From the NCBI GenBank assembly GCA_019671135.1, contig JAHRHY010000002.1, forward strand, positions 992,001 to 1,056,000: a DNA stretch of 64,000 nt. The letters run 5' to 3'. Made by a program: the position numbers and the translations under genes. This document shows, piece after piece, positions 12,433 through 25,142 of the stretch. The notes beneath the pieces are model-generated. The model had not been told where the DNA came from. It was given only the letters and a program-made list of their open reading frames with translations, and did no database searches. This DNA comes from Linnemannia hyalina. Lineage: Eukaryota; Mortierellomycota; Mortierellomycetes; Mortierellales; Mortierellaceae. Numbering within the stretch: position 1 is the stretch's first letter; each line of letters begins with the position of its first letter.

Positions 12433-13094
12433 GGCAACTGGACAACCCGCCATATTTTTTTCTGTCCCTTGCTTGCTATTTTCCGTAACTCCACACCTCT
12501 AACTTTAATACCCATTTTCTTGCATGTCTGAATGATTACATGCGATGACCTGTATGTTTGGTTTCTCATTTTTAAATTTTCCCTTGTGGGACCTACTCGT
12601 CGAAAAGGGTTCAATTCCTTTCTCTGCCCTTGAATGAGGCATGGTAAACTTGGCCACCAATAGTTCTTCGCCCAAAGAAAAAAAAAGGGGGGAGGAGGGG
12701 GTGGGGGAGAAATCAGCCTTGTTCATCGCCGGCGGTATGTGCTATTTATTTGAGAGGTCCAGGCCAGTAAAAAAGAAAATGGGGCAATTGATCTTTTTCG
12801 GGCCGTCTCACCCTCGGTTTATGCCTTTGGATGTATTGGTCTTTGCACCGCCTTAAACGATTCGTTGGCGTTCACACAGGGGGGTTTTTTTTATTTCTGA
12901 TGAGTGGAGTCAGCCTGCATGTTTCGTTTAAGCATAACTAAAATTGACGCTACGTCCCAATGTCTTGTTTTTTTATTGCTTCTCTCGGGAAGATTATTTT
13001 TTGTTGCTCCGTGTGTTTTTTTTCTCTCTCGTTTAGTCCTGCTCTTTCCACTCATCCAAACACGCACGCACACACACATCCAAGAGATATATAC
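12433..13094. other. Intergenic K2-K3
   Basis: Short spacer with purine-rich stretches (12675-12712) and a T-rich leader directly before the K3 ATG. No gene or clear promoter element is seen. Confidence 0.4.
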
Positions 13095-15000
13095 ATGACT
13101 CTTCTAAACACAATCTCTCGACTTGCAACAGCAGCTGCGGTCGCCCATTGCCTCAAATGGATCGTGTCCGCCCAGTCTAGCCCAAAAATGGTGTACAACA
13201 TGGCCTACGCAACCCACCAAGAGTCTGTTCTCTACATCCATGGCGGATTCCTCAGCTCTGACTTCAACTTACACAACTAAATTGGATCAATTCTATAGCC
13301 TCGATTTGTCACGCAATTGGAACGCTTCAAGCCCTCTCTGGTCTGAGGTTCAGTCTGTAGGTTCCATTTCGAGCCGGATCTCATCCGCCGGCGGGCATAC
13401 AATGTCGATCTGGCGTGGCAGAGGGAAAGCACAATGTGACCATTTGGGATATGGCCAACCCTCGCACCTTTGCGGCGACCTATAGCTTTAATACTCAGTC
13501 ATGGGAGGAACTGCCGGTCTTCCCGCCACCGGTACCCGGTCCGCTCAGATTCTACCAGGCAGCAACATCAAACTTCGGAAGCCTTGGACGTGTGTATATT
13601 CCTGGATGTGCTAGGACGAACATGTTGGTTTACGATCGGTCCACGAATGAGACGAAAGTGTTACTGATGCCCAAGTTCGGAAATCTTACTAGCTGGGATC
13701 GGTATAGCTTTGTGTGGGTAAACTACCGGAACTCATTCTTCTTGGTCGGCGGGGTGGGTACTCCATCTCCGGCGTCGTATTTGTTTGAGCATCGTGTTTT
13801 CACCGATGCTGGGGCTTGGGAGGTCCTGGTACATTGCACTTTGGTTTGTTTCGCCTTTGCCCTTTTTGTAATTAGCTATTTCCTTAAGGGAGCACTGGTT
13901 ACGGTTGATGAAAGTAAGATGGTTGACCCAAGACGTTTGCTTGTATATTTTCCCCTTTTTTCATGGGAATAGCGAACGCATGGAACCGTACTCCCACATC
14001 TTTCCGAGAGCTGCATGGTCGCAGGTAACGAGTACAAATAACTGACCATCCCTATGTGCAGATGCGTCTCTGATCTACCATTTCGACCTACTCACACATC
14101 CACAATACTCCCCTTTCTTTTAGCTCAGACAGCAGAGGATAAAACCTTATATTATTTGGTGGCGTCCACAATGGCACAACAGTGGGAACTCTCTACATCT
14201 TCGATGTCTCCATGATGACTTGGACCCAAGGACCTAGCGCGCAACCTCGAAAGGGCATGGCCTGCACCCTTTCTGGTACCAACTTTGTCGTTTGGGGAGG
14301 TATGTGTCATACTTAAAAATCAGCATATCCGATCTCTATGCATGTGTTACTTTTTTTTTCTATGTACTGTATTAACAACTGTATCGCCGTGGTGATTAGG
14401 AATATCGATGAATAGCTCGGGCGCAATGGTCCCATTACCATTGACACCAATCATCTACGACATCAATACAGCCCAATGGAAAACAGAGTTTGTGGCCAAT
14501 TATCGCCCAGAAATCTACAAGGGTGAGAATGAAGACAGCGCGTTTATGAATCTAATTCATAGGATAATAGCGGCTGTGGTTGTTCTCATTTTGGTTCCAT
14601 CTGTGGTAGTTTGTTGTATACTTCCTGCTCGCCGTCATCGTCGCGCGCGAATGCAAGCGCAACAGCATGCGGAGGAAGAGGAGGAGGAGAAGAAAGATAT
14701 TGCTCCGGTGGCGCCGTCAGCTTAGAGTATTGAAAGTAGAGCCACCAAGGATTGATATTTCCTGGATACGGCGTCTCAACTTCACCATTGCCGACCATCG
14801 CCCTCATCTCTCAAGCCACCATATGCTCTCATAGTTTTGATTAACCTCCCGCGTTCGGCGCCATCACATACGTCGCCTGTCCTCCTCACCCCAGCATTAC
14901 CTCACATTCCTCCTCCTCTTACATTCAGAACGACCCACTTCAGGAAAAGATTACGTATGCGGAAGGGACCCGACTCCAGGCGCGACTGGATATGCAGTTC
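13095..15000 (+). pseudogene. Frame-broken kelch membrane protein K3
   Basis: Close relative of K2 with at least three frame breaks. Exon 1 starts at 13095 with a signal peptide and YIHGGF, but reaches TAA at 13278-13280. The kelch sequence continues in a second frame (KLDQFYSLDLSRNW) after about 13265 and in a third from about 13413 (HNVTIWDMANPRTF) to the donor at 13829. Exon 2 (13973-14024, 52 nt, ESCMVA) is intact. Exon 3 (14124-14299) needs another shift near 14150 before LFGGVHNGT. Exon 4 (14400-14725) gives SAYD-type last blade sequence, a helix (IIAAVVVLILVPSVVVCCIL) and a short acidic tail. Beyond the stop, at 14932-14994, the frame ITYAEGTRLQARLD matches the coiled-coil ends of K6 and K7, so the tail was once longer. 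Sequencing indels remain possible, but several in one gene favour real decay. Confidence 0.75.
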
Positions 15001-16562
15001 CTTTGTTTTTTTTTTTACTAATGTCATATTTCCCTATCATCTACTTCTCCAATTTGCAAATAATAACTGATTTGGCCGATGCCTGATACGTTTTACCTTG
15101 TTACCTTCCTTTTAATTGTATACTTGACTGATGGATGTGATGGATATGAACCAGCTCTTTATTTTTTCTCGCATAATCATTTTGAATATATAGTGCACTC
15201 TAGGCAATATGGGCTAGTATTTATTACCCTTGTGCTTGAGTGATTCTCAGCGCTAACTCCCTGCCAGTACCATGGAGCAAAAAAAAAGGTACGTCTCTCG
15301 TCGCTATCTTTCTAACCACACCCCTTCATTTTGCTTTACGCGAACAAAACAATCGCGTAAAACGAAACGCGTCAGAACCCCTGTCATTCAGGAACAGGGG
15401 TCAATGCGCTTGAAGAAAACGATGAGGCAATTGCAATTTTTCTTTCCCTGGGATGATGAGGATAATGAGTGGGTCTGAGCCTGGAGAGTAACAGGGCTAC
15501 AGGGGCAGGGATGAATGAAGTTCATCGTTTTGGCTTGATAGTTTTGTCATTTTTGTGTCATACATAAATCACATACCAAAATACCATCACAGTCCCTTGC
15601 TGTTTGTTTACATGCCTTGCTTGATTGCAATTGACATTGTAATCAGGGGTTGAAAAAAAATCGAACCCCGTCACGGTGCCACCAATATTGCCTTTTCAAT
15701 TAGCGACGCGTCAAGGGTGAGTGAGAATATATTTGTAGCAAACAAAGAAGGAACATGTCATTATGATAGATGCTTGGACAGCATCAATCATCAAGAGCGA
15801 AAGACCATGTGTGGCCCCGCATTTCTTACGTCCCTCTTCCGTTTCAATCGTCCTCTTTTCCCCCTCTCTCTTGATCACTTTCAACCTCGCATTTTCCTAT
15901 GGTGACACAAGTAAATTTTTCTGCTTTCTTGCTAGCATTTGGAATAGAGGACAATTACTTTCCTTCTATCCTTGACCCGGCAACAAAGGCAAAGAAAAAG
16001 GCCCACCGAGGCGTCGCAAACCAAGTGACACTATTACTTCTCTATGTCGGCTCCATCCTGAATCCACCCTCTCACTTTCTACCCCTGTCCGGCAATGAGG
16101 GGAATGGTGGGTCCATTGCGATATGAAAAATGAGTGTGTGATCCGTTTGTTTCTTCTCCGCGATAAGGTTTGAAACGTAAACTTTATTTTTTGCTGTTCC
16201 AGCCCCTGTAATACCAGGAATCGACGCTTAATTGACTTGCACCATGTGTTTCTTGCATGCCTTGTTTATGTAATTGTCAGACGTGAATTGTATTTTTATT
16301 TTTTGCTTTTCCGATCCCTAACCGTTTCATCGGGATCATACGGCAAAAAAAAAGGTATAAAAGGATCATAGCCAGGCAGGACGAGGATACCATTTCCTTT
16401 TCTTTGCTAATCGTTCATTCTTGCATCGCATTTCTTTCTCATCTATTTCTCCAGTCAGCCATCCAGTTAACAACATTCTAGACACATTGTCCTTCACTGC
16501 CCACACGTCCAATCCTCACACTACACTAGCATACACCCCACTGTAATACACATATACATCCG
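15001..16562. promoter_or_regulatory. K3-K4 spacer with shared upstream blocks
   Basis: The distal block (about 15600-15740) contains TTTACATGCCTTGCTTG and a following ATCAGGGGTTG. A middle segment (about 15895-15930) has GGTGACACAAGTAAATTTTT. The proximal block (about 16160-16365) has GATAAGGTTTGAAACG, GCATGCCTTGTTTATGTAAT, and a TATAAAA at 16356-16362, about 200 nt before the K4 ATG. Versions of these recur upstream of K5-K9, so they were duplicated with the genes and plausibly include the promoter. Confidence 0.45.
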
Positions 16563-19500
16563 ATGAAGCTCAGCACCCAACTCTGTACAATTGTGTACTG
16601 CTGTCTTCTTTGGAGCGTGGCATCAGCCGCAGCACCAACCATGGCTTCCTTCTCTGCCTACATCACAGTCGACGAGAACACCCTATACATCCAAGGCGGA
16701 TCCAATGTCTCCACCTCTTCCGTCGCATACGATCAGTTCTACTCCTTGGATCTCACGCAGAGCTGGAACACCTCCAATCCTCCATGGTCCGAGGTTCCCA
16801 TCGCCTCCGGCTCTCGCATCCCAACCCGCCTTCGGACTGTCTTTCATTCCATCTCGCTCTCACGGAATCACAAGACGCTGACCTTCTGGGACGTCTACTA
16901 TTCACCACCATACTCTGTCAACTATCAGCTGGACACTAACAGTTGGGAGGAGCTGCCCTCCCTACCAGTCCAACGACCCCTCGTCAGCAAAGTGTCCAAA
17001 GCAGCGACGGACCCCTCCTCAGATCAGGTTTACATCCCTGGTGGAGCGGGTAGCAGTATGCTTTCCTTCGATCCCTTCTCAGAAATCACGAATGTGCTTG
17101 CGATGCCTCCTGGTGGAAGAGCCACAAGCTGGAACGCTGCTTCGTTTGCTTGGAATGATGTTCGCCAGACATTCTTGCTGTTTGGTGGATTTGATACTCC
17201 TGGATCGTCGTACTTTTACGAGTACAAACCCTCAAGCGCAACTCCATGGACAGCTCTGGTAAGTACAAAGAAAAAGAAAGAGTCAAGTTTGTTTGTTTTG
17301 TTGTACCTTGCAAACGCCTTAACGATTTCATATCCATCTTGTTTTTTGTTGTTGCTCAGAGCTCTTCTGGATCCGGACCACCTGCTCTTGCCGGCGGATG
17401 CATGGTGTCTGGTAAGGAAAAAAAGGGAGCACACAAACGTCTTCACGATTGTATTTGTCCTCTAGCATTCAACGTTTCATGCTGACTGACATCATTTGTA
17501 CCCCATGCTGAATTCTTTTTTGCTAGCATACAGCGGAGCCAAGATGGTCGTCTTTGGTGGCAGGTCTGGAGGCTCCATCTCTGGCAGCATTTACATCCTG
17601 GATGTCGCTTCCATGACATGGAGTAAAGGACTAGATTCTCAGCCTCGAACTGGAATGGTCTGCTCAGTCTCGGGTGACTACTTTATCGCCTGGGGAGGTA
17701 CGGCATTTCATTGTCATTATTCGATCAACATATCCCTCCAAAAAAAATTACGCTACACGCTTACCTTTTTCGTCGCTCGTCGCTAACGTTTTGTTTGTTT
17801 TGTTTACTGCCTTGTCATTTGCTTAGGAGTATCGTCCGACAGTTCTGACGACTCGGTTTTGTTGTCGGAGATCCCTATCGTTTACAACCTCAACGCGGGA
17901 CAGTGGACGACAATGTTTGTCGCCAAGAACGGTACGCCAGTACCACCACCATTAACACCAACACCAACAGAGACGCTGATGACAGGAGAACCAGGATCTT
18001 TGCCCACGGTCACACCCATCATTACTCCTACGGATTCACCCATCATTACTCCAACGGATGCGCCTACGCCTACAGACGCGCTTACACCTACAGACGGGCC
18101 TACACCCACAGACGCGCCTACACCTACAGATGCGCCTACGCCTACAGACGCGCTTACACCTACAGACGGGCCTACACCCACAGACGCGCCTACACCTACA
18201 GATGCGCCTACGCCTACAGACGCGCTTACACCTACAGACGGGCCTACACCCACAGACGCGCCTACACCTACAGATGCGCCTACGCCTACAGACGCGCTTA
18301 CACCTACAGATGGGCCTACACCCACAGACGCGCCTACACCTACAGATGCGCTTACACCTACAGATGCGCCCACACCTACAGATGCGCCTACACTCACAGA
18401 TGCGCCCACACCTACAGACGCGCCCACACCTACAGATGCGCCTACACCCACAGATGCGTCTAGACCTACAGATGCGCCTACACCTACAGATGCGCTTACA
18501 CCTACAGATGCGCCTACACTCACAGATGCGCCCACACCTACAGACGCGCCCACACCTACAGATGCGCCCACACCTACAGATGCGCCTACACTCACAGATG
18601 CGCCCACACCTACAGACGCGCCCACACCTACAGATGCGCCTACACCCACAGATGCGTCTAGACCTACAGATGCGCCTACACCTACAGATGCGCTTACACC
18701 TACAGATGCGCCTACACTCACAGATGCGCCCACACCTACAGACGCGCCCACACCTACGGATGCGCCCACACCTACAGATGCGCCTACACCTACAGATGCG
18801 CTTACACCTACAGATGCGCTTACACTCACAGATGCGCCTACACCTACAAACACGCCCACACCTACAGATGCGCCTACACCCACAGATGCCTCTAGACCTA
18901 CAGACGCGCTTACACCTACAGATGCGCCCACACCTACAGATGCGCCCACACCTACAGATGCGCCCACACTCACAGATGCGCCCACACCTACAGATGCGCC
19001 CACAACTACGGATGCGTCTAGACCTACAGATGCACCTACACCTACAGATGCGCCTACACCTACAGACGCGCCTACAGATGCCCCAATTACGACGCCTACC
19101 GACACGCCTATCACTACGGCGACGGACGCTCCCACAGACGCGCCCATTACAACTCCAACTGATGAACCTATCACTACTCCCACGGACGCACCTATTACTA
19201 CGCCTACAGACACACCCACAGATGTATCCAATCCTATGCCAACAGTCGCTCCAACGGACGCACCAATAACCACGCCCACAGACGCATTAAACCCTACGCC
19301 AACAGACGCCCCTAACCCGACTCTCACAGACGCACCAAACCCTACGCCAACAGTCGCACCCACAGACGCGCTCGTTCCTACCGTGACAAGTACTCCTGGA
19401 CATGGCAGTACGGCGACAGAATCGCCTAGTGGTACGGCAACAGAGTCATCTAGTGCAACGGTGACAACTGAGCCCGGAGTTAGCAGTACAGCGACTGGAG

Positions 19501-19946
19501 AACCTGGCACTACGGCTACTAGTACTCCTGGAAATGGTGAAACGGCATCAGGAGCACCTGGAGGTAGCAGCTCAGAGACAGGAACAACTGGAGGTGGTAC
19601 TCATCCAACAGGAGGTGACAATTCCGAGACAGGACGCCACGCCGAGCCAACGGGCAGCTCAGGTTCAGGAGTCCACAGTACGCCCACAGGAGGTGGAACT
19701 AGAGGAACAGGAGTTGCCGATTCGGTGACGGGAGCAGAACCCACCCTCAAAGACAACTCTGCGACGCTCGGAGGCGCCATCGGTGCTGGTGTCCTTGTCT
19801 TCTTGACTCTCATCATCGCGGCGGTCGTCTGGAGCCGTAGCCGTCGTGAGAAGAAGAAGAAGGAAGAGATGCAGGAGATTCCTGTTCAGTTGCCGCGACC
19901 CTTGCAGAAGATCAAACACAAGCTTTTGGAGAAGATTCCCTTTTAA
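16563..19946 (+). CDS. Kelch membrane protein K4 with giant Pro/Thr mucin-like stalk
   Basis: Longest member, 1012 aa. Exons 16563-17258, 17360-17411, 17527-17697, 17827-19946. Signal peptide about 1-22. It shows the six-blade pattern best: LYIQGGSN..FYSLDLTQSW; TFWD..LDTNSWEELP; VYIPGGAGSSML; TFLLFGGFD..FYEYK..PW; KMVVFGGRSG..YILDVASMTW; CSVSGDYFIAWGG..VYNLNAGQWTTMFV. After the propeller comes a stalk of about 440 residues made of PTPTDA-type repeats, then a Ser/Thr/Gly-rich part, with many likely O-glycosylation sites. Membrane helix about 950-972 (GGAIGAGVLVFLTLIIAAVV), then SRSRREKKKKEE and a short tail without the RNPQ or RIVQQ motifs. The stalk should lift the propeller well off the membrane, as in fungal adhesins. 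Shared promoter blocks lie upstream. Confidence 0.87.
18053..19077 (+). repeat. 18-bp coding minisatellite (PTPTDA)n in K4
   Basis: About 57 tandem 18-bp units (cctacacctacagatgcg and variants) encode PTPTDA, ALTPTD, APTLTD and SRPTDA forms. Higher-order structure is clear: a 72-bp (24-residue) unit with a Gly variant (LTPTDG) repeated four times from about 18053, then a 126-bp (42-residue) unit with PTLTDA and SRPTDA variants repeated. Because the period is a multiple of three and stop-free, other frames and the opposite strand stay open too. Imperfect PITTPTD repeats follow to about 19380. Confidence 0.93.
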
Positions 19947-21735
19947 AGGGATTAACTATTAGCTGCAACAAGTCAACGACAAACAAATCCCTGACCTAAT
20001 TCTCTCTCATATACACTATGCCACCATTCCGAAAATCAATTAGCATGTAGACCATCAAAGTCGGATAGCCTCTATTTTTAATCCTCATATACCTTTTTCT
20101 TCACCGTAATACTGTAGTAAAAAAAAGAAGTGACAATCCGCCTCTCCCCTCGATCTTTATTTTCTGTGCTGCCTCTTATCCATTATTTTCTGCAAAAACT
20201 TCACGAGCCTGTGCGATGGTGCTCACCCAACAGCGGATTCATTTACTTACTTTGCTTCAACAGTGTGTCACTCATCTTCCCTGCATTTTGCTCAAAGAAG
20301 AAAACGAACGCGACACCGGGTGCATGGTCAACAATACGCGAAAAGTTTACGAAAAAAAATAATCGCAAAGAGTCACATGTACAGTCTTCGTTTGCAAGAA
20401 GGACCCTGTAGTGACCTCTGAGTGATGGGTGGAGGGTTGGTTGAAAAGAGAAAAGAAGACACGCCATACCTTCGCCATCACCTTCTTGCGAACAGCAATG
20501 CCTACCTCATGTTCTCTTCAGACTCACATAATACAAGAATGACGCTGGGGTAGTATGGACTCTTGTTGATGGAAGTTGGAGGGAAGAACTATTTTGAAAA
20601 GGATGTCGCAGTAAACCTGTTTTTTAATCTGCACGCATGTTCGAGAGTGATAATTCTACTACCCTCCTCCCATATCGACGAACGCATTGAGGGAAAAGTA
20701 AGAATGCATCAATTGGTCGGCTGCTCTGCAAATGCATTTTCTATCCGTCCTCCTCCTCCCCGCCTTTGCGTTTGTTTGCATGTTTCCACCAACGCACTTT
20801 TGACGGTCAAGCAGACTGAGACCATAATTTGAGCCCAGCTGTTTGTTCCCGCAAGATTGCCTGCTAAATTACCAACTCTACCTCCTCTCCACCGCCTTTC
20901 CTCCCGCATCATCATTCACACTTCTTGTCTTGCATTCCTTTACTCAACTATGGTGACACAAGGAAATTTGTTGATTGTTTGTTTTTCTTGCTGTTTTACA
21001 ATGGATGCCGATCGCCATCGGTCACTCCTTCACCAGGCAATGGAGATAAGGAAAGGACCTTCAAGGCATTGACGACCTACTTGTGTTTACGTATATCTCC
21101 GTGTTAAATTCACCCTCCCATTCTTCGCCGTTGTCAACAATGGAGGCGACGCTGGTCCGTGGAAATGCTGAAAAATGTCTGTGGAAGTTGGAGTTTTGAT
21201 GCAAAAGGGTTTCTCTCCCTCCCAGACAAGGTTCAAGACACAATCCACAGTTTGTGGCGTTTGGTTGATTTTTGGATGTGGGTCTGAAAGAAGGTATAAT
21301 ACGATCCATGCGCCTTTTTTTTGTTTAGATGCCTTGTCTATTATTTGGACGTAGTGCATTGTTTTTCGCTTTCCGATCCCTGATCGTTTCCACAGACATC
21401 ATACGACAAACAAAAATGAAATAAAAGGTCTCAACAATGCAAGGTGAGGGTGCAATTCCTTCCCGATGCTGTCGTTTCCTTCTCTTTCTTTCTTTCTTTT
21501 TGGTCCGGCCTTCCGTCTCTACCTCCCTCCGTTCCCTCTCTCCTTCATCCCCTTTCTTCCTCCCTATATCCTTCCCTCTCTACTTTCACCCCCTTTCTGC
21601 TTCATTTTTCTCTAGCTTTTTCCCTCGCCTTCCGGTCAACAGTATCCTTGATTCACCAACCCTTACCACCCGCATTATCCACTCACCGTTTCCTAACTCA
21701 GAAACATACCTCATTTCAACACACATATACATCCA
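19947..21735. promoter_or_regulatory. K4-K5 spacer with shared upstream blocks
   Basis: Contains the ATGGTGACACAAGGAAATTTG segment at about 20948-20968 seen before K4 and K6, and a proximal block (21320-21430) with AGATGCCTTGTCTATT, TTTCCGATCCCTGATCGTTT, ATCATACGACAAA and AAATAAAAGGTC. A long CT-rich leader (21470-21640) precedes K5. No gene is recognised. Confidence 0.42.
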
Positions 21736-23448
21736 ATGAGGTTTGGCGCCTGGCTTGGTACAATTCTGTGTTGCTGCTACCTCTGGAGCGTGGCTTTGGC
21801 TAGAGCGCCAACTATGGTCTACTTTACCGCCTACGCAACAGTCAACGAAAACACACTCTACATCCAGGGCGGAGTCGATGTCACCAACTCCTCTACCAAA
21901 TACGACCAATTCTTTTCTCTGGATCTGACGCGGAGCTGGAATACCTCGAACCCTCCTTGGTCCGAGGTCATCACCGCTGCCGGCGGTCGCATCCCAGCTC
22001 GGCTCAAGACCTCCTATCACTCAATATCCCTCTCGAAGGACAAGAAGACGCTATCGTTTTGGGATCTGTACAATGCTCCTCCCTACGGCGCAAGTTTTCA
22101 CCTCGACACCAACAAATGGGAGGACCTCCCAGATCTACCGGCTCAAATACCCGTCGACCTCAAAGTATTGAAAGCAGCGACTGATGCTACAACAGATCGT
22201 GTGTATATCCCTGGAGGCGCTCCTAGCAACGGAATGCTCATTTATGACCCTTCTTCAAAAGCCTCGTCCGTGATCGCAATGCCGCCCGGGGGGACTGTTG
22301 CGAGCTGGAATATGTATACTTTTGCTTGGAATGATGTACGACGGTCGTTCTTGTATTTTGGAGGATATGATACGCCTGGTCCGTCGTATTTTTATGAGTA
22401 CGCTCCTGCAGCCGCAGCTCCATGGACAGCGTTGGTATGCAAAATAAAAAGCACCTCCTTTTTTATGCGGCTGTGACCTTTTTTTGGTAACCTTTGAAAA
22501 TGCTTTCAGAACATCTCTAGCTCCCTCGCTCACTCACGCTCTTCATTTTTTTTCGCAGACATCATCAGGATCCGTACCACCTCGCCTAGCCGACAGCTGC
22601 ATGGTCTCTGGTAAGAAAAAATACATTCACACCCCACATTACCGCAGTTGATTTTTTTTCGTAACTGGCATACTACACCCATGGCGCAAGGAACGACTAA
22701 TTTGTTCCCCTTTTGTTCAATTCCCTATGCGCTAGCCTACGAAGGAGCAAAGATGCTCGTCTTTGGTGGTAGATCTGACGGCAAATTATATGGTTCGCTG
22801 TACATTCTCGATGTCCCTACAATGACTTGGAGTCTTGGACCAAGTTCTCAACCCCGGATGGCGATGGTTTGTTCGGTTTCTGGGGACAACTTTATTGTCT
22901 GGGGTGGTACGACAGCACATTTTTTTCGCTCAGGTCCCCCAAAACACTCACTTCGTTTATTACCATTAGTTTATAACATTTTAAGTGTGTGTACGCATTT
23001 GCCGTTGTTAACCTTCGTAGGAGTATCATGGGATTCAGCGATAAATGTTCTGATGCCAGCGACACCTGTCGTTTACAACATGTATTCTGCACAGTGGACG
23101 ACAGCCTTCATCTCCAAAAAAGACACACCACCAAGACCGGTACCAACAACACCGCCACCAAGTATAGGATCAGGGGAATTAGGAGGTGATGGTACGTTGA
23201 CGGGGACGGTCGTTGGCGGTACAGTGACAAGAGTACCCGCAGCTGGTAATACGGTGAAAGGACCTTCCGGAGTTGGCGATCCTGCTACAGGAGCACCCAA
23301 GAACAACAATGCCGCGATCATTGGAGGCGCTGTTGGTGGTGGGGTGGTCATTGTTTCGATTGCCGTCATGGTGGGGCTGGCGGTCGTCAAAAGGCGGCGT
23401 AATTCTCGTCGGAGGGTGTCTCTACCGAATGAATTTTGGAATATCTAA
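21736..23448 (+). CDS. Kelch-propeller membrane protein K5, short tail
   Basis: 449 aa from exons 21736-22434, 22559-22610, 22736-22906, 23021-23448. Signal peptide about 1-22. Propeller landmarks: LYIQGGVDVT..FFSLDLTRSW, SFWDLYN..LDTNKWEDLP, VYIPGGAPSNGML, SFLYFGGYDTPG, KMLVFGGRSDG..YILDVPTMTW, VCSVSGDNFIVWGG. The linker is Thr/Gly/Pro-rich (about 60 residues). Helix about 403-427 (GGAVGGGVVIVSIAVMVGLAVV), then KRRRNSRRR and a tail of only about 20 residues ending FWNI. With so little cytoplasmic sequence it could be an adhesin or decoy rather than a signalling receptor. Closest ectodomain relative is K4. Confidence 0.87.
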
Positions 23449-25142
23449 TGCCAGGAGCCGTAACTCCAACAGTAAAATAAAAAACCGTTCATGATTAAGT
23501 TCACCATTGTAACGAGACTAAAAAATAATGATCACGACGAGAAATATTTAACGCACGGGGGTTTGAGTTGTTATCTGATTGATCAGTGGAATATCTTGAT
23601 TAGGAAGGTTGCATATCTCGACGCGAAAACCAAATTGCGCATTCTTTATGATTAATGTGTGATCCCTACATTCCTCTCACTCGACTTTGTCGATCATCCG
23701 AATCGTAAAGAGCCTTTCAGCGCCTGGCAGAAACCAGAGGCTCCAGCACCAATTAAGCTCCATGCATTCAAGTCAGAGGCCATGTTCAACTCTAAGTTTT
23801 CCTTAGCAGTATCTTTAGTCATTTCACACATTCCATTCCTCTTTCATTTTTCTAATAAAAAAAAGGAGACAAGGTGCTTGCTCATTCTTGTTTGTTTGGT
23901 TGGTCGGTGTCTCTTTGCCATTTCTATGTCGGTTCTTACTCTGTGGCACCTTGGAGCGTACATGGTCACGTCAAGAAGGATAGATGCTTGGTCTTCTTAA
24001 TGATGGGTTGGAACGGTGCTGCGAGGAGTAGGATTGGAGAGATTGATGAAGATCCTTGCAATGTTCTGATCAGAGAGGTACTTTTTTCCTCGTGTACAAA
24101 CCACGGTATGCGTGTACGTATGTGTGCGTCCTCGTTGTTTACATGTTTTGCTTTGTTGGTGCGAGGTCATACCCAGAAGGTTATCTCCACGGGTTGTCTG
24201 TCACACCAAATACTGAGATAAAGAGTGAAAGAGCGAGATATTGAAATCAAAGCTCTACCCATTTGCCTCTCAATTGCTGACAGGTTTTTTCAACCAAAAT
24301 GCGCGTGATTCCGCAGGTGAAAGGAGTTTGTCACCTTGATAGTAGATCCTTGGACAAAAGAGTGACTATGGTCCTCTTATTCTCCTTTCTTCTATGCTTC
24401 CATCTCTTGCTACATCCTTCTTCCTTCCCTTCTTTTCTCGTTTCTCTTCCTCTCCGACTCAATATCTCACGGTAACACAAGTTAATTTTTTGCTTTTGTT
24501 TGTTTCTTGCATTCGCCATTAACGACAGTGTCCACCTTGCCTTCCCTCTCTCCTCCAATAGGCAACTGAGGCAAAAGTAAAGGCCTCAAATTCCTGCCAG
24601 ACTGTTCACACCAGCTAATTCACAAGCACAGGTCCATGTTCAATCACTTCCCCTCCAGTCTGCAACATTGTGAACTGTGAGGGCAACATCCGGTGTGCGG
24701 AAGAGACAAGAAAAATGTGTCCTTGCAAAAACAATTCTTCATGCTCAACATTTTTTTTCTTAACCGAAAGAAGGTTTGAAACACAATGAAGAGGAGTAGC
24801 TAATTGCCTTCATTTGCTTGCATGCCTTGTTGGATGTCTCGATTGTTCTAATAAACGGATGAGCGCTGCTTTTTTTTGCCTTTCTCATTCCCAATCGTCT
24901 CTATCTGGATGCATGCTACAAAGAAATAATACAAGAACATTTGGCAAGGCCAGCATCCATCTCTGTTTTTTCCTTCTTTCGTTTCTTTCTGTCCTGCTTC
25001 CTTCTCTTGCTCTCTTCTCCTTTCTTCTCTCTCCCAGCCTCCCAGCCTCCCAGTCAGAAGCATCTCCGACACACGACCCTCACTATCAACGCTACCACTC
25101 TCGACTCCAGAATATACGCACTTCAGGATATATCTATATCCG
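23449..25142. promoter_or_regulatory. K5-K6 spacer with shared upstream blocks
   Basis: Distal block near 24130-24190; GGTAACACAAGTTAATTTTTTG at about 24472; proximal block 24770-24910 with AGGTTTGAAACACAATG, GCATGCCTTGTTGGATG and ATGAGCGCTGC. A CT-rich leader with three copies of CTCCCAGC (25030-25055) precedes K6. Small open frames here lack motifs. Confidence 0.42.

Noticed and set aside
18058..19269. 403-codon plus-strand frame of Leu/His/Gln/Met/Arg repeats
   Set aside because: Second frame of the same minisatellite; exon 4 of K4 clearly uses the PTPTDA frame, which joins the last blade to the membrane helix.
17882..19510. 542-codon open frame on the minus strand (Val/Gly/Ala/Ser repeats)
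   Set aside because: Antisense of the K4 minisatellite; the 18-bp period lacks stops in several frames, so openness is automatic. No promoter, motif or splice context.
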